This document shows positions 1-10,729 of a stretch of 64,000 bases of DNA, one piece after another. The stretch spans positions 45,427,467 through 45,491,466 of the forward strand of contig NC_087070.1 of NCBI RefSeq assembly GCF_963678635.1. Direction: 5' to 3'. The translations under genes and the position numbers were made by a program. How positions within the stretch are numbered: the stretch's first letter is position 1; each line of letters begins with the position of its first letter. Below the pieces are notes generated by a model. The model was not told the DNA's origin and made no database searches. It saw only the letters and a program-made list of their open reading frames with translations. The stretch is from Symsagittifera roscoffensis. Taxonomy: Eukaryota > Xenacoelomorpha > Acoela > Convolutidae.

Positions 1-542
1 AGATAATAAGAAGTGCGAAAAAAAGTTAGGCGGAACCTACCAGAGAGAAAAAATGTTGACTTTAGAAAAAGACATTTTTGTTAAAAACTTTGGAACTGCT
101 CTAGTTGATCTTGGTACCATTAGATCAGAAATTAGGTGATCTTACTCATAGATCCAATTGTTTGAAAAAGTAAAAGTAAAAAATTTTTTTGATTGTTTAT
201 CAATATCTGAAGGTAGACCCTTCACACTTTGTAAGTCTTTTTTGGAAAGTCCTTATACCCTACCAAAGGGTAGTAACGGTTAAATAAGGCAATTTTACGC
301 TGTTCTAGACAAAATGGGAGGGCTAAAGAGACCAGAAAACCATAGTCGAGTCGAAACTAGGCTAGTTATAAGACCCTTCACAGTTAAAGAGAATTGTGAA
401 ATAAGCAGCTTAGCTTCAATCCGGAAGGGTCTAGGGACGGAAAATACACCCTTCCCAGTTAGTTAGTCCTACAGCATAATAGCATTGGAGAACTATCCAG
501 AAGGGTATCGGGTGAAAGTTTTTGAAGTCCAAGAAAAGCTAT

Positions 543-840
543 TTTTGCCAATCTGGAAGGGTCCAAATTTTGTCAACACGGAGAGATCCCAATTTTGCCA
601 ATCCGGAGGTGTCCTAATTTTGCCAATCCGGAGGGTCCTGTTTTTGCCAATCCGGAGTGGTCCCAGTTTTGCCAACATGGAGGGTTCCTAATGTTGCCAA
701 TCCGGATGAGTCCTGTTCTTGCCAATCCGGAGAGGTCCCAATTTTGCCAATCCGGAGGGGTCCCAATTTTGCCAATCCGGAGGGTCCTGTTTTTGCCAAT
801 CCGGAGTGGTCCCAGTTTTGCCAATCTGGAGGGGTCCTAA
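543..840. repeat. 25-bp minisatellite, first array (~12 units)
   Basis: The unit is about TTTTGCCAATCCGGAGGGG followed by TCCYAA, with 24-25 bp spacing and substitutions in most units. Because 25 is not a multiple of three and the unit lacks stops in most frames, open frames appear on both strands. I reject those as coding. Confidence 0.9.
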
Positions 841-1275
841 TTTATCAAAACTTAACTAGACAAAAGAAAAGTAAATAGTGAAGGTATAAAATAAAAGTAA
901 AATTAAAAGTTTTTTTTACGATTGCTTTTAGCAAAACTATCATCTTGTGAAGATAGACCCTTCACGTTTTGTACGTTTTTTTGAAAGCTCTTATTTTCCT
1001 ACCAAACGGTAGTAACGGTTAATAAAAGTAATTTTATGCTGTTCTCGACAAAAAGGAAGGGATAAGGAACCCAGAAAACGATAGTCGACTCAAAATTAGG
1101 CTAGTTATAAGACCCTTCACACTCTGAGAGAATTGTCTAATAAGCAGCTTAGCTTCACACCGGAAGGGTCTAGGGCCGGAATACACCCTTCCTATTTAGT
1201 TTATATAGCATAATAGGCTCTGAGACCGTATCAGAATGGGTCTTGGGTGTTGTTTTTAAACGACCTGAAAAAGTC

Positions 1276-1500
1276 ACTTACCAACCCGGAAGGTTCCCAA
1301 CTTTACCAATCCGGAAGGATCCTCTTTTTGCCAATTCGGAGGGGTCCTGTTTTTGCCAATCTGGAAGGGTCCAAGTTTTGCCAATCCGGAGGGATCCTAT
1401 TTTTGCCAATAGGGAAGGGGCCCATTTTTGCCATTCCGGAGGGGTCCTAATTTTGCCAATCCGGAGGGGTCCTGATTTTGCCATTCCGGAGGGGCCCTAA
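1276..1500. repeat. 25-bp minisatellite, second array (~9 units)
   Basis: Same unit as the array at 543-840, at the equivalent position in the second copy of the duplicated block. Units include variants with CATTCCGG and CAATAGGG in place of CAATCCGG. Confidence 0.88.
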
Positions 1501-1848
1501 TCTTATCAAAACTTAAGTAGACAAGAGAAAAGTGAATAGTGAAAGGTATCAAGTTATTAGGAGTCAGGCTAGGAATCATTGACTGCACTGGTAACTTGCC
1601 TTTTATAGAAGACCATATTAAAACAAAACAGGTCTAAACCCGGATATTCGCGACACTAAGTCTAAATTGAACAAGAGTTTGTCCCTGATTTGTGTGGATT
1701 GAAATCCAAATCATTTTTGGAAAAATGATTGCCTTGAGGATTTTAGTAGGTCTAGCTTGGGCAATCCGAAGGCAGATAGGTAACACGGGACTAGGTGGGT
1801 GCAATAGACGCGCACTTGAGAAAATTACTGCCTTCAAGTTTTGTCTGT

Positions 1849-1872
1849 TTGGTGCGGCACCGAACAGGGAAA
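1849..1872 (+). other. Possible tRNA-Lys-type primer binding site
   Basis: The segment contains CACCGAACAGGGAA preceded by TTTGGTGC, which resembles the tRNA-Lys(UUU) primer-binding sequence used by several retroviruses and gypsy-like elements. It lies about 350 bp before the gag-like region, a sensible distance. The match is partial and no LTR end was identified next to it, so this is only a suggestion. Confidence 0.25.
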
Positions 1873-2339
1873 GCTCTTTCTTTAGAAGCAAGTTCGACTT
1901 TTATATTGTGAGTAACTAAAGTACAAAGCACATACGTTTTTTATTGAAAGTGTTTTTATTCTCATTCATTTTTTGTTTTAAATCAGTAGTATCTGTTCTT
2001 GATTCGGTAGTGAGTACACTATTTTTTTAAATTTTGATAACATCAGACTACTGTGCTAGCTTCATATACTTACAACCAATAATCGATTGTTGTGAATAAA
2101 TTGTATATACGCTGTATTGTGATAACATACAAGGATTTGTGGTCACTGTTTAAGTGAAACTTTTGGAATATATTGTTTTGTGCTGTTATTATCAGACAAC
2201 AAGGACATTAGCAATCGAATTGATTGTATAGGCAGTAAGAAGTAATAAATCAAAAATGACTCGTGACAAGTCAAGGATACCTAAACTATGTGATAGCTCC
2301 AGTAAATTTATGCCAGAGAGACAAATAAAAGCAATGAAC

Positions 2340-3870
2340 GACGCTTTTGTTTGAAGGATCGCACGAACCCGGTGTCCTTGAACAGATGTCCTTAAGCCCA
2401 AGTGAAGTAGAAAGGGCAGTCCCCGTCGAGAGAGAAAACCTGCGGGAAGAGATCAACCGCAACAGACAAGAAGCTAGCAAGAGCGAAAAACGGTTGAAGG
2501 AGAGAACGGATGAACACTTGGACAAGAACTTGTCGCGAATGAAGAGGGAAGCTGAGCATAGAGAGCTACAATTGAGAGATGACATGGAGAAGTTGAGAAT
2601 TCAACAAGCGCATACTCTTAGGACTCTTGACACGAAGATAGTTGCGATGATGGAGAGGTGAATTCAGGCTATCATGGATAGGGTGGTTGGGCTACTAGGA
2701 AGCAGGAGTGGATCAAAGACTGGGGAACCAGACTCAGGAGAACCCGGCAGGGAGCCGAGAAAGAACTTCAACGAACAACCCAATAGAAGAAGGACATATG
2801 GATCCACTAGAGGAAGAGGCAGTTCATCCAGCCATGCCACAGGGGACAGTAGGCCATGGGGCCCAATCATTGGAGGAAGTTCGACTGGCAACAGACCGAC
2901 CTCACTCAAACTAATGAACGATGCAAGACACACATGCGACTGGGAGATGTGATTCCAGGAACTGGAGTCATGCGAATCAAGGAAGAAGTCATCCCAGCAA
3001 CTCGGACAGGAGGGAAAATCCAGAGCCTCTATCAGAGTGCAATGATGCGCAAGAGGGCCTTTCAAGGGACTCGACATCAATGGCCACAATCTTTGAAATT
3101 CTGAATGGGTCCTTGGAAACATTCCTAACGAGGTTATCTAGAATCAATGAACGCAGTGAAAAGTCCAGAACGGTTTTCAAGAAACCAAGATGCTAGAAAT
3201 ATGAATCTGATGGCTGTATCGACACTTGGATAGAGGTAATGAAACTGCATTTTGAAGAGAAGGACTTGTCAGACAGCCAAGAATGCAGTGCTCTCACCAG
3301 TAACCTGGAAGGAACAACCCTAAACTGTGTGATAGCCAAAATGCAAAACCAGAGGGACACTGCTGAGAAATTCTTTGAAATCTTCTTAAATCGATTTGGC
3401 TGAGGGTTGCAAGGACACGAAGCAAAGATGCGCTTCAACAAATGGAGGCAACGTAAAGACGAGACGATAGAAAAGTTTCTAGACAATTTGGAGATGCTTA
3501 GAAGACGTAGCCAACCAGATGAGTTGAACAGAAGGATGAACCTGGCAAAGCCTCAAAATTCATCAATGGGGTGAAGAATGATGAGCTTCGAACGATGTTA
3601 GCGACACATTACACACCACTTCAAACCAATGCGCCAACACCAGAGGAGTTGAGACTCAAGTCAAACTAAAATTTTTTACTGAACCCCCAAAAAAATCTGG
3701 ATATTACAAAAAAAAAACATTTATGGCAATTTTAACAATGGACCAGCAAACCAAGGTTACAACTGGTACAAACCAAGCAACGATATGAACAGGAGACGCT
3801 CTTGTGCAAATTGCAGTTCTACGGACCATCATGTGTCAGCATGCCCAACCTAAGTGAACTGTGAGAGTTC
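2340..3870 (+). mobile_element. Gag-like region of the LTR fossil
   Basis: The first part (about 2350-2660) translates to a charged, heptad-patterned coiled coil rich in Glu, Arg and Lys. A Gly/Arg/Ser-rich segment follows (2670-2960). The stretch at about 3180-3660 resembles the capsid part of Ty3/gypsy Gag, with an RFNKWRQRKDETIEKFLDNL-type helix. A CCHC zinc knuckle (CANC-x4-H-x4-C) lies at about 3795-3850. Order and motifs are as expected for a structural polyprotein upstream of pol. The region is a broken fossil. Confidence 0.7.
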
Positions 3871-4089
3871 ACTATGATGCATTTAGATACATCTGCAATG
3901 TATCTGAGACAGGTAGAGCCACGCACTGAGTCGAAAGCTGTGCGAGCGTTGTTGACAACGGGTGGCCCTCCAACAAAGAAATTCCACGGGCGCTACGTCG
4001 GAGGCTATAGACCGTATCAAGTGATGTTGAACGTTGACGGCATAAGTATCTACACTAGGACCTATGTCACAACAGATAGTGACTAAATG

Positions 4090-4610
4090 GGGCAGTTCTA
4101 TTTGGGTCAGGAAGAACTGAAGGTCCGTAGAATCGGCCAGGATGCCATGATGGAGCAAGATGCAGTACACATAGAGTACGAGGCAGATGTGACTGCACAT
4201 CTGCTAGACACCAATGGGAAGAAAATGGGAGTAACAGGACTACTGGATACAGGAGCAGTGATCAGCGTGATGCCGTTAAAGACTTGGGAAAAAATGGGCT
4301 TCGCGAGGGAAGATCAAATTCCAACGAACCTCAGATTGGCAGCCGCCAAGCGCGAAGCAATCTACGTGGCCGGAAGGACAGCAATAACGGTCCTTCATAT
4401 GGGAAGACGCGATCTTTGGATGAGGTTCCTGGTGATTGGGAACTTAGACGGCTCAGACCAATTCATCTTGGGCCGTGATTTTGTCTGGAATTCCGATGTG
4501 ACCATTGATTTGCACAACGGCCTAATAAAGATTAGAAATCCGGACCGGAAGTATGTTAAGCGACCGGTAAACAGAATAACAACTGATGAGAATAAGGTGC
4601 CAATTTTTTA
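4090..4610 (+). mobile_element. Aspartic protease region of the LTR fossil
   Basis: The translated segment has the retropepsin signature GLLDTGAVISVMP at about 4235-4275 and a downstream hydrophobic FILGRDF motif, which corresponds to the second conserved block (I-[LI]-G-R/x-D) of retroviral-type proteases. It sits between the zinc knuckle and the reverse transcriptase, as in Ty3/gypsy elements. Confidence 0.85.
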
Positions 4611-5379
4611 GACAGAAAAGTAAAACTACAGCCTGGACAGGCGGTAGTAGCAATTTTTAGGATGAGAAAATTAAACTCATTAAGTGATGGTAAACAAGTC
4701 TGTCTGGTACCCAACCCAAATGGTCAACTCTCGATGATTTTAGGCCGGAGTTTATCAGTAACTTGAAACGAGCTGTGTGCCAGCGTGTTGTTGAAGACAC
4801 TGGACACCAAGGTTACGATCTAGCGTGGAAAGAAACTTGATTAAGCTTTGCCAATGAAAACCGACTCTGAGGCGACACAAAACTTGAAGAGATATAACTT
4901 GAAAGACTGCCCGAATCATGCTGATAAAGATAAAATTTTTAAGAGAATTGATGAATACAAATCTATTAAAAAACTATTTTTAATAAAATCCGAAACGGAT
5001 GATGGCTTGTCGAGCTGCGCGAATTTTCAGAAACGCCCCTCGTCATATGAACTGGAATCAGACAAACCGGTTTTACCGTAGATAGAACACTTGAGAAGGA
5101 AAATAGGAGTGGGAGATTTTGAATCACTAGGGGCGGCTTTAAATCAGAATGCAGACGTATTTTCAAAACATAAAGCAGATACCGGTTGTTACAACTTCGT
5201 CGAACACAAAAAAGAATCAGAGGAGATCTTTGTCAGAGATAGAACATTTAAAAGGGAAAATAGGTGAGGGAGATTTCGAAAAATTACGGGACCTCCTAAA
5301 TCGGACCGCAGATGTATTTTCAAAACATAAGGCGGATATCGGTTGCTGTAATTTCGTCGAACACGAAATCGAACTAGAA

Positions 5380-6060
5380 GAGGGCGCCGTTCCCCATAGG
5401 GAAGGCGCAAGGCGAATGACACCTCATAAACCGGAAGCGTGCCGAGCGAAAATAGAAATGTTGCTCGAATACGACATGATAGAATCCTCAAAATCGCCTT
5501 CGGGCTTGCGCGGTAGTCATAGCCAAGAAGAAGGGGCGGCTCAGGTTCTGTTGCAACTTTCGATACCTGAACGCAGTGACAATAAAACATAGCGAATAGA
5601 CGAGAGCCTCTCAATACTTGGTGACACCAAGTTCTTCACCACGCTGGACATGGGTTCTGCCTTCTGGCAGGTCCCTCTGCGGAAAAGGGAAAGAGAAAAA
5701 AAACCGGAATCGCTTGTGAATTGGGGTTGTACCAGTGGAAGAGGATGATGCCCTTTGGTTTGTGCAACGCCACGGCCACTTTTCAAAGACTGATGGCTAA
5801 GGCTTTGACCAGAGTGACGAAGAAGTACGGGAACCTTGTGATGTGTTACGTGGATGACGTGGTCATAGCAATACCCACCTTGGAAAACCACATTGAACGG
5901 CTCGATGAGGTCTTTGGTTGCATGAAAAGAGCAGGCTTGAAATGTAAACCATCGAAATGTGAAATCCTTAGGGATTCAATCAAGTATCTGGGAAGAATGG
6001 TGGACAGGCATGGCGTAAGACCGGAACCGGAAGCAGTGGAGGCTGTGTTGACATGAAAGA
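5380..6060 (+). mobile_element. Reverse transcriptase region of the LTR fossil
   Basis: The palm motifs are visible: MPFGLCNATATFQRLM and YVDDVVIA, followed by the thumb-side KCEILRDSIKYLG motif. These are diagnostic of the Ty3/gypsy (Metaviridae) lineage; the YVDD box lies at about 5845-5860. An N-terminal part, with a sequence resembling the segment that binds the template, precedes it. A partly duplicated copy of the segment before the RT appears twice between about 5070 and 5350 (the H-KADI-GCCNF-like stretch), suggesting a local tandem duplication. Confidence 0.88.
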
Positions 6061-6069
6061 CTCCCAGAA

Positions 6070-6680
6070 CATACACACAACTCATGAGCTTCCTAGGGTC
6101 TGCCAATTTTTACCGTGATTTCGTAGAAGGATACATAGACAAGGTGTATCCCATGCAGAAATTGATGCGCAACAAAGGAAAGAAGTTCGACTGTAACGAA
6201 GAAGCTCAAGCTGCCTTCGAGAACATAAAGCGGGAACTGTGCGAAGCGCTAGTGCTAGACATGCCTACAGAGAAGGGCATGTATGTTCTCGACACAGATG
6301 CATCAGTAAAAACCATCTCAGGAATACTGCATCAGGAGCAAGAGTGGAATGCGAGAACAGTTCTCTGTCCCATTACATATGGCAGTAAAATGGTGAGTGA
6401 CACTGAAATGAAATATGGTGCACCAAAGGCAGAATTATTTGCAGTGGTCACATTTGTGGAAAAGTACCGCGCATACTTAGGGAGCGCTCCCTTTAAGTTA
6501 CGCGTTGATAATAGAGCGTTATCTTAATTGAAGACGTACTTGATGGACTAGAGTTATATGAGACGGTGGATAGTCAGATTAGACGGCTACCACATGATAA
6601 TCAAGCACAGGATGCGTGACAAACACCAACATGTTGACAGCCTCAGAAAGAAGACTGAGTTTTGTGAAAGACTAGAAAAG
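6070..6680 (+). mobile_element. RNase H region of the LTR fossil
   Basis: The translation shows the connection motif MSFLGSANFYRDFV, then the RNase H core with LDTDASVKTISGILHQ, SKMVSDTEMKYGAPKAELFA and LRVDNRALS. These correspond to the DAS, E and TDN/VDN blocks of gypsy-type RNase H. The RIVRLDGY-like motif after it marks the boundary to the integrase-side linker. Confidence 0.85.
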
Positions 6681-6759
6681 AAATTAGCAAATCAGGCGGA
6701 AATTAAGGAAGGGTTCTTGTCTCTGAACAAAGAAACCTATGAGGCGCTTCCCTTGACGA

Positions 6760-7880
6760 GTTGGTTGGACAAATCAGGACATCTGATTCCGAGTTAGCGG
6801 TGGAGGAGGCAGCGGAAATAAATATCTTTTCAAAGAAGGACCCGGTGCCTTCGAATCTGTTGCTACGTTCGAACCTGGTCCAAAAGGAACTCTCTCGTAT
6901 GAACATAAACAGCTTCTCATTGCTAGATAAAACGGTGCAGGTCACTCCGCAATTGATGTGGATGCTGGATGAATTGTTTGAGAGAGAAAAGTGACTAGAG
7001 ATGACCCCGAGTGAGCAGCAGCCATTGCATCGCTAACAGTCAGTGAGAAAATAAAGATTGAACCATCAACACGTCAACACAAGGAAAATGAAAGGGATTG
7101 TGGGACAATAGTTCAGCAACTAGTGTCCTCGATACCCCCGAAATGTCTTGACAAGTACATCATACAAACGAAAGGAACAGGTGAAAGGGACACAAAGGTA
7201 AACCGTCACCTTTGAGGATCAGGATCATAAAGGCGAAGAGGTTGAACAAAACCTGGGGCAAGAAGGTTTGTCCGGGGAGTCAGGTGTAGAGGAAAATGTT
7301 CAAGGTGAGGAACATAATCTGGAGGATAAAATGTTGTTCAGCTGGATGAGCAGAGCGAATAAAACTGATACCGAAGAAGAAACAAGCTCAGTGACAGATC
7401 CTTCCGTTGATGACGACTCCAGGAATTCAGGAATCGATACCTACTCGGCTAGGAACTCGAGCACAGGATCGGCATTGTCAGAGCTAGCGATCCACACGTT
7501 GCTAGTGGAGACTCGAGCGGGAGACCTGGACAGAGAGGTATATCAAGACCCTGACAGTGATCGCTACCTGGCACCCAGCGAAACAGTCTTTGACAACGCA
7601 GCGGATGTTCTGGAAACAATAGCGGTGTCGAAACATTCGATGTGATTGTTACCGCAGAAGCAAGCAATCAGGACTAATTTTCAACCGTTAAGAAAAGAGA
7701 CAGAGCCATTGGGGAAAAATCGGTTCGTAGGGATGGAAGATGACTCGCATCAGCCGGATGAAACGAGCAGTCATTTGAGGGTCATAACGACGTACTTGAA
7801 GGCGATACACAGACTTTCAGACCTACTAAGAGCACAAAGAAAAGACCGCATGACGAGTAACTTGACAAGGTCTTGAAAAG
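6760..7880 (+). mobile_element. Acidic linker between RNase H and integrase in the LTR fossil
   Basis: Coding-like sequence of about 1.1 kb lies between RNase H and the integrase zinc domain. Its translation is rich in Glu, Asp, Ser and Thr (for example EEETSSVTDPSVDDDSRNSG) and has no motif I recognise. Most gypsy elements have a much shorter linker here, so this is an expanded spacer typical of a lineage with enlarged polyproteins. Confidence 0.5.
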
Positions 7881-7949
7881 AGGGCAGGTTTTTTCTGAAC
7901 AAGGACGGGATCGTGGCTTGTAAGAGAAGAGAAGAAGACAAAGTCCTGC

Positions 7950-8600
7950 ACAAATACAACGCAATAGTGTTGCCGCAACTCTATCAGACAGAACTTTTAT
8001 TCAGGTCGCATGAACAGATGGGCCATCAGGAAATCGACAAAGTATACCAGAGGATCCTAAAGAGATTTGAGTGACCTGGGATGAAGAAGGCATGCGAGAA
8101 ACGGGTAACAGCATGTCTGCCATGCCAACAGGTCAAGGATCCAAGGAAATTGCTATTTCCTTTGCGGTCGATTGAGTCATCTGAATTCAACGAGGTGGTG
8201 CAGATTGACCACCAGAAAATATGTATGACAGACAGTGGCTATAATCAAGTCTTGGTCATGATAGACCACTTCACGAAAAATGCAGAGCCCGTGCCCTGCA
8301 TAACTGCATCAGCAGAAAAGACGTGCGATCATCAAATCAGTACGTGGATAGCGAGACATGGTTGCCATATGACGTTTCAATTGGATAACGGAACAGCTTC
8401 CGTGGGAGAACTTACGAAAGAGCTCATGAGACGCTCGCAGGTGGCTCAAGCTGACTCCACGACATACCATCCCCAGACGAATGGCTGAGTAGAAAGGCGA
8501 TATCGGACGTTGGTGCCGATGCTGAGGGTATATAGTTCCAGGTACATGACCGATTGGAACAATACCTTCCACAGGTGATCGCAGCATACATCAGCACGCA
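7950..8600 (+). mobile_element. Integrase region of the LTR fossil
   Basis: An HHCC-type zinc-binding segment (HEQMGHQEID ... CLPCQQVK) is followed by the catalytic core with FNEVVQIDHQKI, VLVMIDHFTKNAEPVP, FQLDNGTASV and the YHPQTNG motif at about 8465-8490. These are the conserved D, D and surrounding blocks of retroviral/gypsy integrases. Position after RNase H fits the Ty3/gypsy gene order. Confidence 0.87.
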
Positions 8601-8699
8601 AAACTCCACGACCGGAGTTAGTCCACATATGACGTTGACCGGATACGAGATTCTTTGTCCTTGATTTTGTTTACCCAGAGTATAAGGGAAGAAAACATC

Positions 8700-9890
8700 A
8701 CCACAGGTCTACGTAAGGGATGTGATTAGACGTCAACAAGAACTACTAAACGACTTGTGTAGACGGAACACTCAGCAGGCACAGACAAGGAAGAGGAAAA
8801 AGCTCGATAAAAAAGCAGCTGGTGCAAAAGCATACTCGGTAGGAGACTACGTATGGGTATTTCAAGATGTTATACCACAAAAAGGAACGAGAAAGCTCCT
8901 AAATAGGTGAATGGGACCCTTCATGATTACAGAAGTGCACCACGAAGGACGTTTTTATAGACTGAGTACCGGCCGAGCCACTCACTACGAAAATAAAAAG
9001 CCACACAACCCATCGACGGATGACTGGTGTATACCTACAGACAAGGAAAAGGGGGGTTTATCTGATGATGCCTGTAAGGTCAACGAGAAGGGCACCAGGG
9101 GAAAGAATGATGGGAATGAGGTCGTAGAGGAAGGATCAAGTCCACTACTGGACCTGGATCCCAATGAGGTGATTGAAGCGGATGAAGAAACCTTACCCTA
9201 CGCAGAAGAAGACTGGCTATACCCCGAACAGATGGATGTCCCCAAGAATTTGGAACCAGATCTTCCGTTTACGATACAGACTCGACAGAGTGACAGGACA
9301 AGACTCACGAAGAAATACAGTCTTTACGGAGATGACTTCGTAGTGGACAGAATAGATCTGAAGAATATAGTGGAAGAATTGGTGGGTCTGGAAAAAATAA
9401 CCGTGTCACAAGACATCGACATAGTCGACGACCGCGACGAGGAGTGGATCGACGACCGGTCTAAGCCCGAGGTAGAATTCGACGACGAGCAACAACAATT
9501 TTACGAAAAAAACTTGACAAATCTGCGTGTCTTGAAATGGCTGAACGAAATGACGTCGGACCCAAAGGAGATCAGTGTCACGATCAGTGTCACGATTCAA
9601 GATGTAGACCGTGAGAGCATGAAATACATAAAAACAGAAAAAGATGATCCTTCCTGGGCTGCCCAGGAAGGGCAATTACTTATTCCTGCATCCAACCTCG
9701 AATTGATATCCGGTATGCGATCGACGGGGACGTCGATGGATTTTTTTGTCCGTGGAGAGGCGGTAGGACTAACCCACACTAAGAAATTATTAATAAAAAA
9801 ATTAAGAATAGCAAAAGAAACAGGTGATCTAGAAGCCGAAATAGGCGAAGACGCTAAGAAACCGGACATAAGGAGAGTAGTTGAGTAATG
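8700..9890 (+). mobile_element. GPY/F-type module and long acidic post-integrase tail of the LTR fossil
   Basis: A basic segment (about 8720-8905, RRQQELL and TRKRKKLDKKA) and the motif MGPFMITEVHHEGRFYRLS at about 8911-8970 resemble the GPY/F module that follows integrase in many gypsy elements. About 900 bp of strongly acidic coding-like sequence follows, with runs such as VVDRIDLKNIVEEL and DDRDEEWIDDR. I recognise no domain in the tail. A short direct repeat (ISVTISVTI) lies at about 9575-9595. Confidence 0.6.
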
Positions 9891-10079
9891 TTTTAACATG
9901 CCAAATATTATACTTACATTAGAAATTAACTTGACAGATATTATACTTACAAATAGAACATGTGCTATAGCGATCACAGCGGACATGAGTTTTAGGACAG
10001 CATTAGCAGCGGATTTTAGGAGAGTATAAAAACATAGAAATTCTTTGGAAGCAAAGACCAGGAATAGGAGCTGTAGCAG

Positions 10080-10320
10080 CTTAGCCTCCAGTGGCTTCGC
10101 AGATACCTGGAAAGTATTTATGCTTCTTGGTCACGAAGGCGACGGAGAAGCGGCAGGTGGACCTGGAAAACTTAGTCTTGTCCTTGACGAGACTGATACA
10201 CTTCCTCGTGGAGAGGGATGTGAAGGAACTCTTCCTTCCAGTATACGACCCGAACCGAGGACGACTGCATCCACTGGAGTTGTATGCACTGATACACGTA
10301 ATCTTTTCTGATACTAACAT
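10080..10320 (+). mobile_element. Short coding-like segment between the pol part and the 3' coding part of the fossil
   Basis: One frame translates to a plausible helical protein fragment (QVDLENLVLSLTRLIHFLVE ... VYDPNRGRLHPLELYALIHV) with codon use like the neighbouring element. About 400 bp of AT-rich, apparently non-coding sequence follows before the next coding-like part. I do not recognise it. It may be a separate small product or a remnant of the same polyprotein. Confidence 0.3.
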
Positions 10321-10729
10321 ACAAGTATACTTACATAAGAAATATTATTTGAGCATAGGCCGAGTTTAGGCGGAGCGGAAAGGAAGGTGTGATTAGTGTG
10401 TTGTGTGTGATACGTGTGTTGTGTTATGTTATTAAGACACTGGAAAAGAAGGGATTAATGACCATGAATAATCGAATGACAATCTTAGGAATAGATCCAA
10501 AGTTTGTACTGTCTATTCTTAGGTCGACAATTTTAGCAATAATTTGATTTTAATATATTTTAACATCAAAATTTTTTTATCTGACTGTTTTAAATAAATA
10601 TTAATACAAAATTAGAGTGACGCTGATAAATTTGATATTCGTGACCTCTTTTCTAGATCCTGATTGATCATTTAATCATTCATCAGACTTCAATCGACAC
10701 AAATTGATAATCAAACCGACTTTAACGAA

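Larger units (their letters stand above)
165..1545. repeat. Tandem duplication of a ~700-bp block, each copy ending in a 25-bp minisatellite
   Basis: Two diverged direct copies lie at about 165-885 and 888-1545. Shared landmarks in the same order are AGACCCTTCAC, GGTAGTAACGGTTAA, ACGCTGTTCT/ATGCTGTTCT, GGCTAGTTATAAGACCC, TAAGCAGCTTAGCTTCA, GGAAGGGTCTAGGG and, after the minisatellite, a CTTAA(C/G)TAGACAA tail. The block sits directly upstream of the large LTR-type fossil and could be part of its 5' region or an independent satellite. Reading frames found here in both strands come from the short repeat and are not genes. Confidence 0.8.

Noticed and set aside
485-878. Several overlapping open frames on both strands
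   Set aside because: All are generated by the 25-bp minisatellite, which has few stops in any frame; translations are repeats of the same short words.
1243-1500. Open frames in the second array
   Set aside because: Same minisatellite origin as the first array.
2664-3122. 152-codon frame on the - strand
   Set aside because: It is the antisense shadow of the gag-like Gly/Arg-rich segment; its Ser/Leu-rich translation has no family features.
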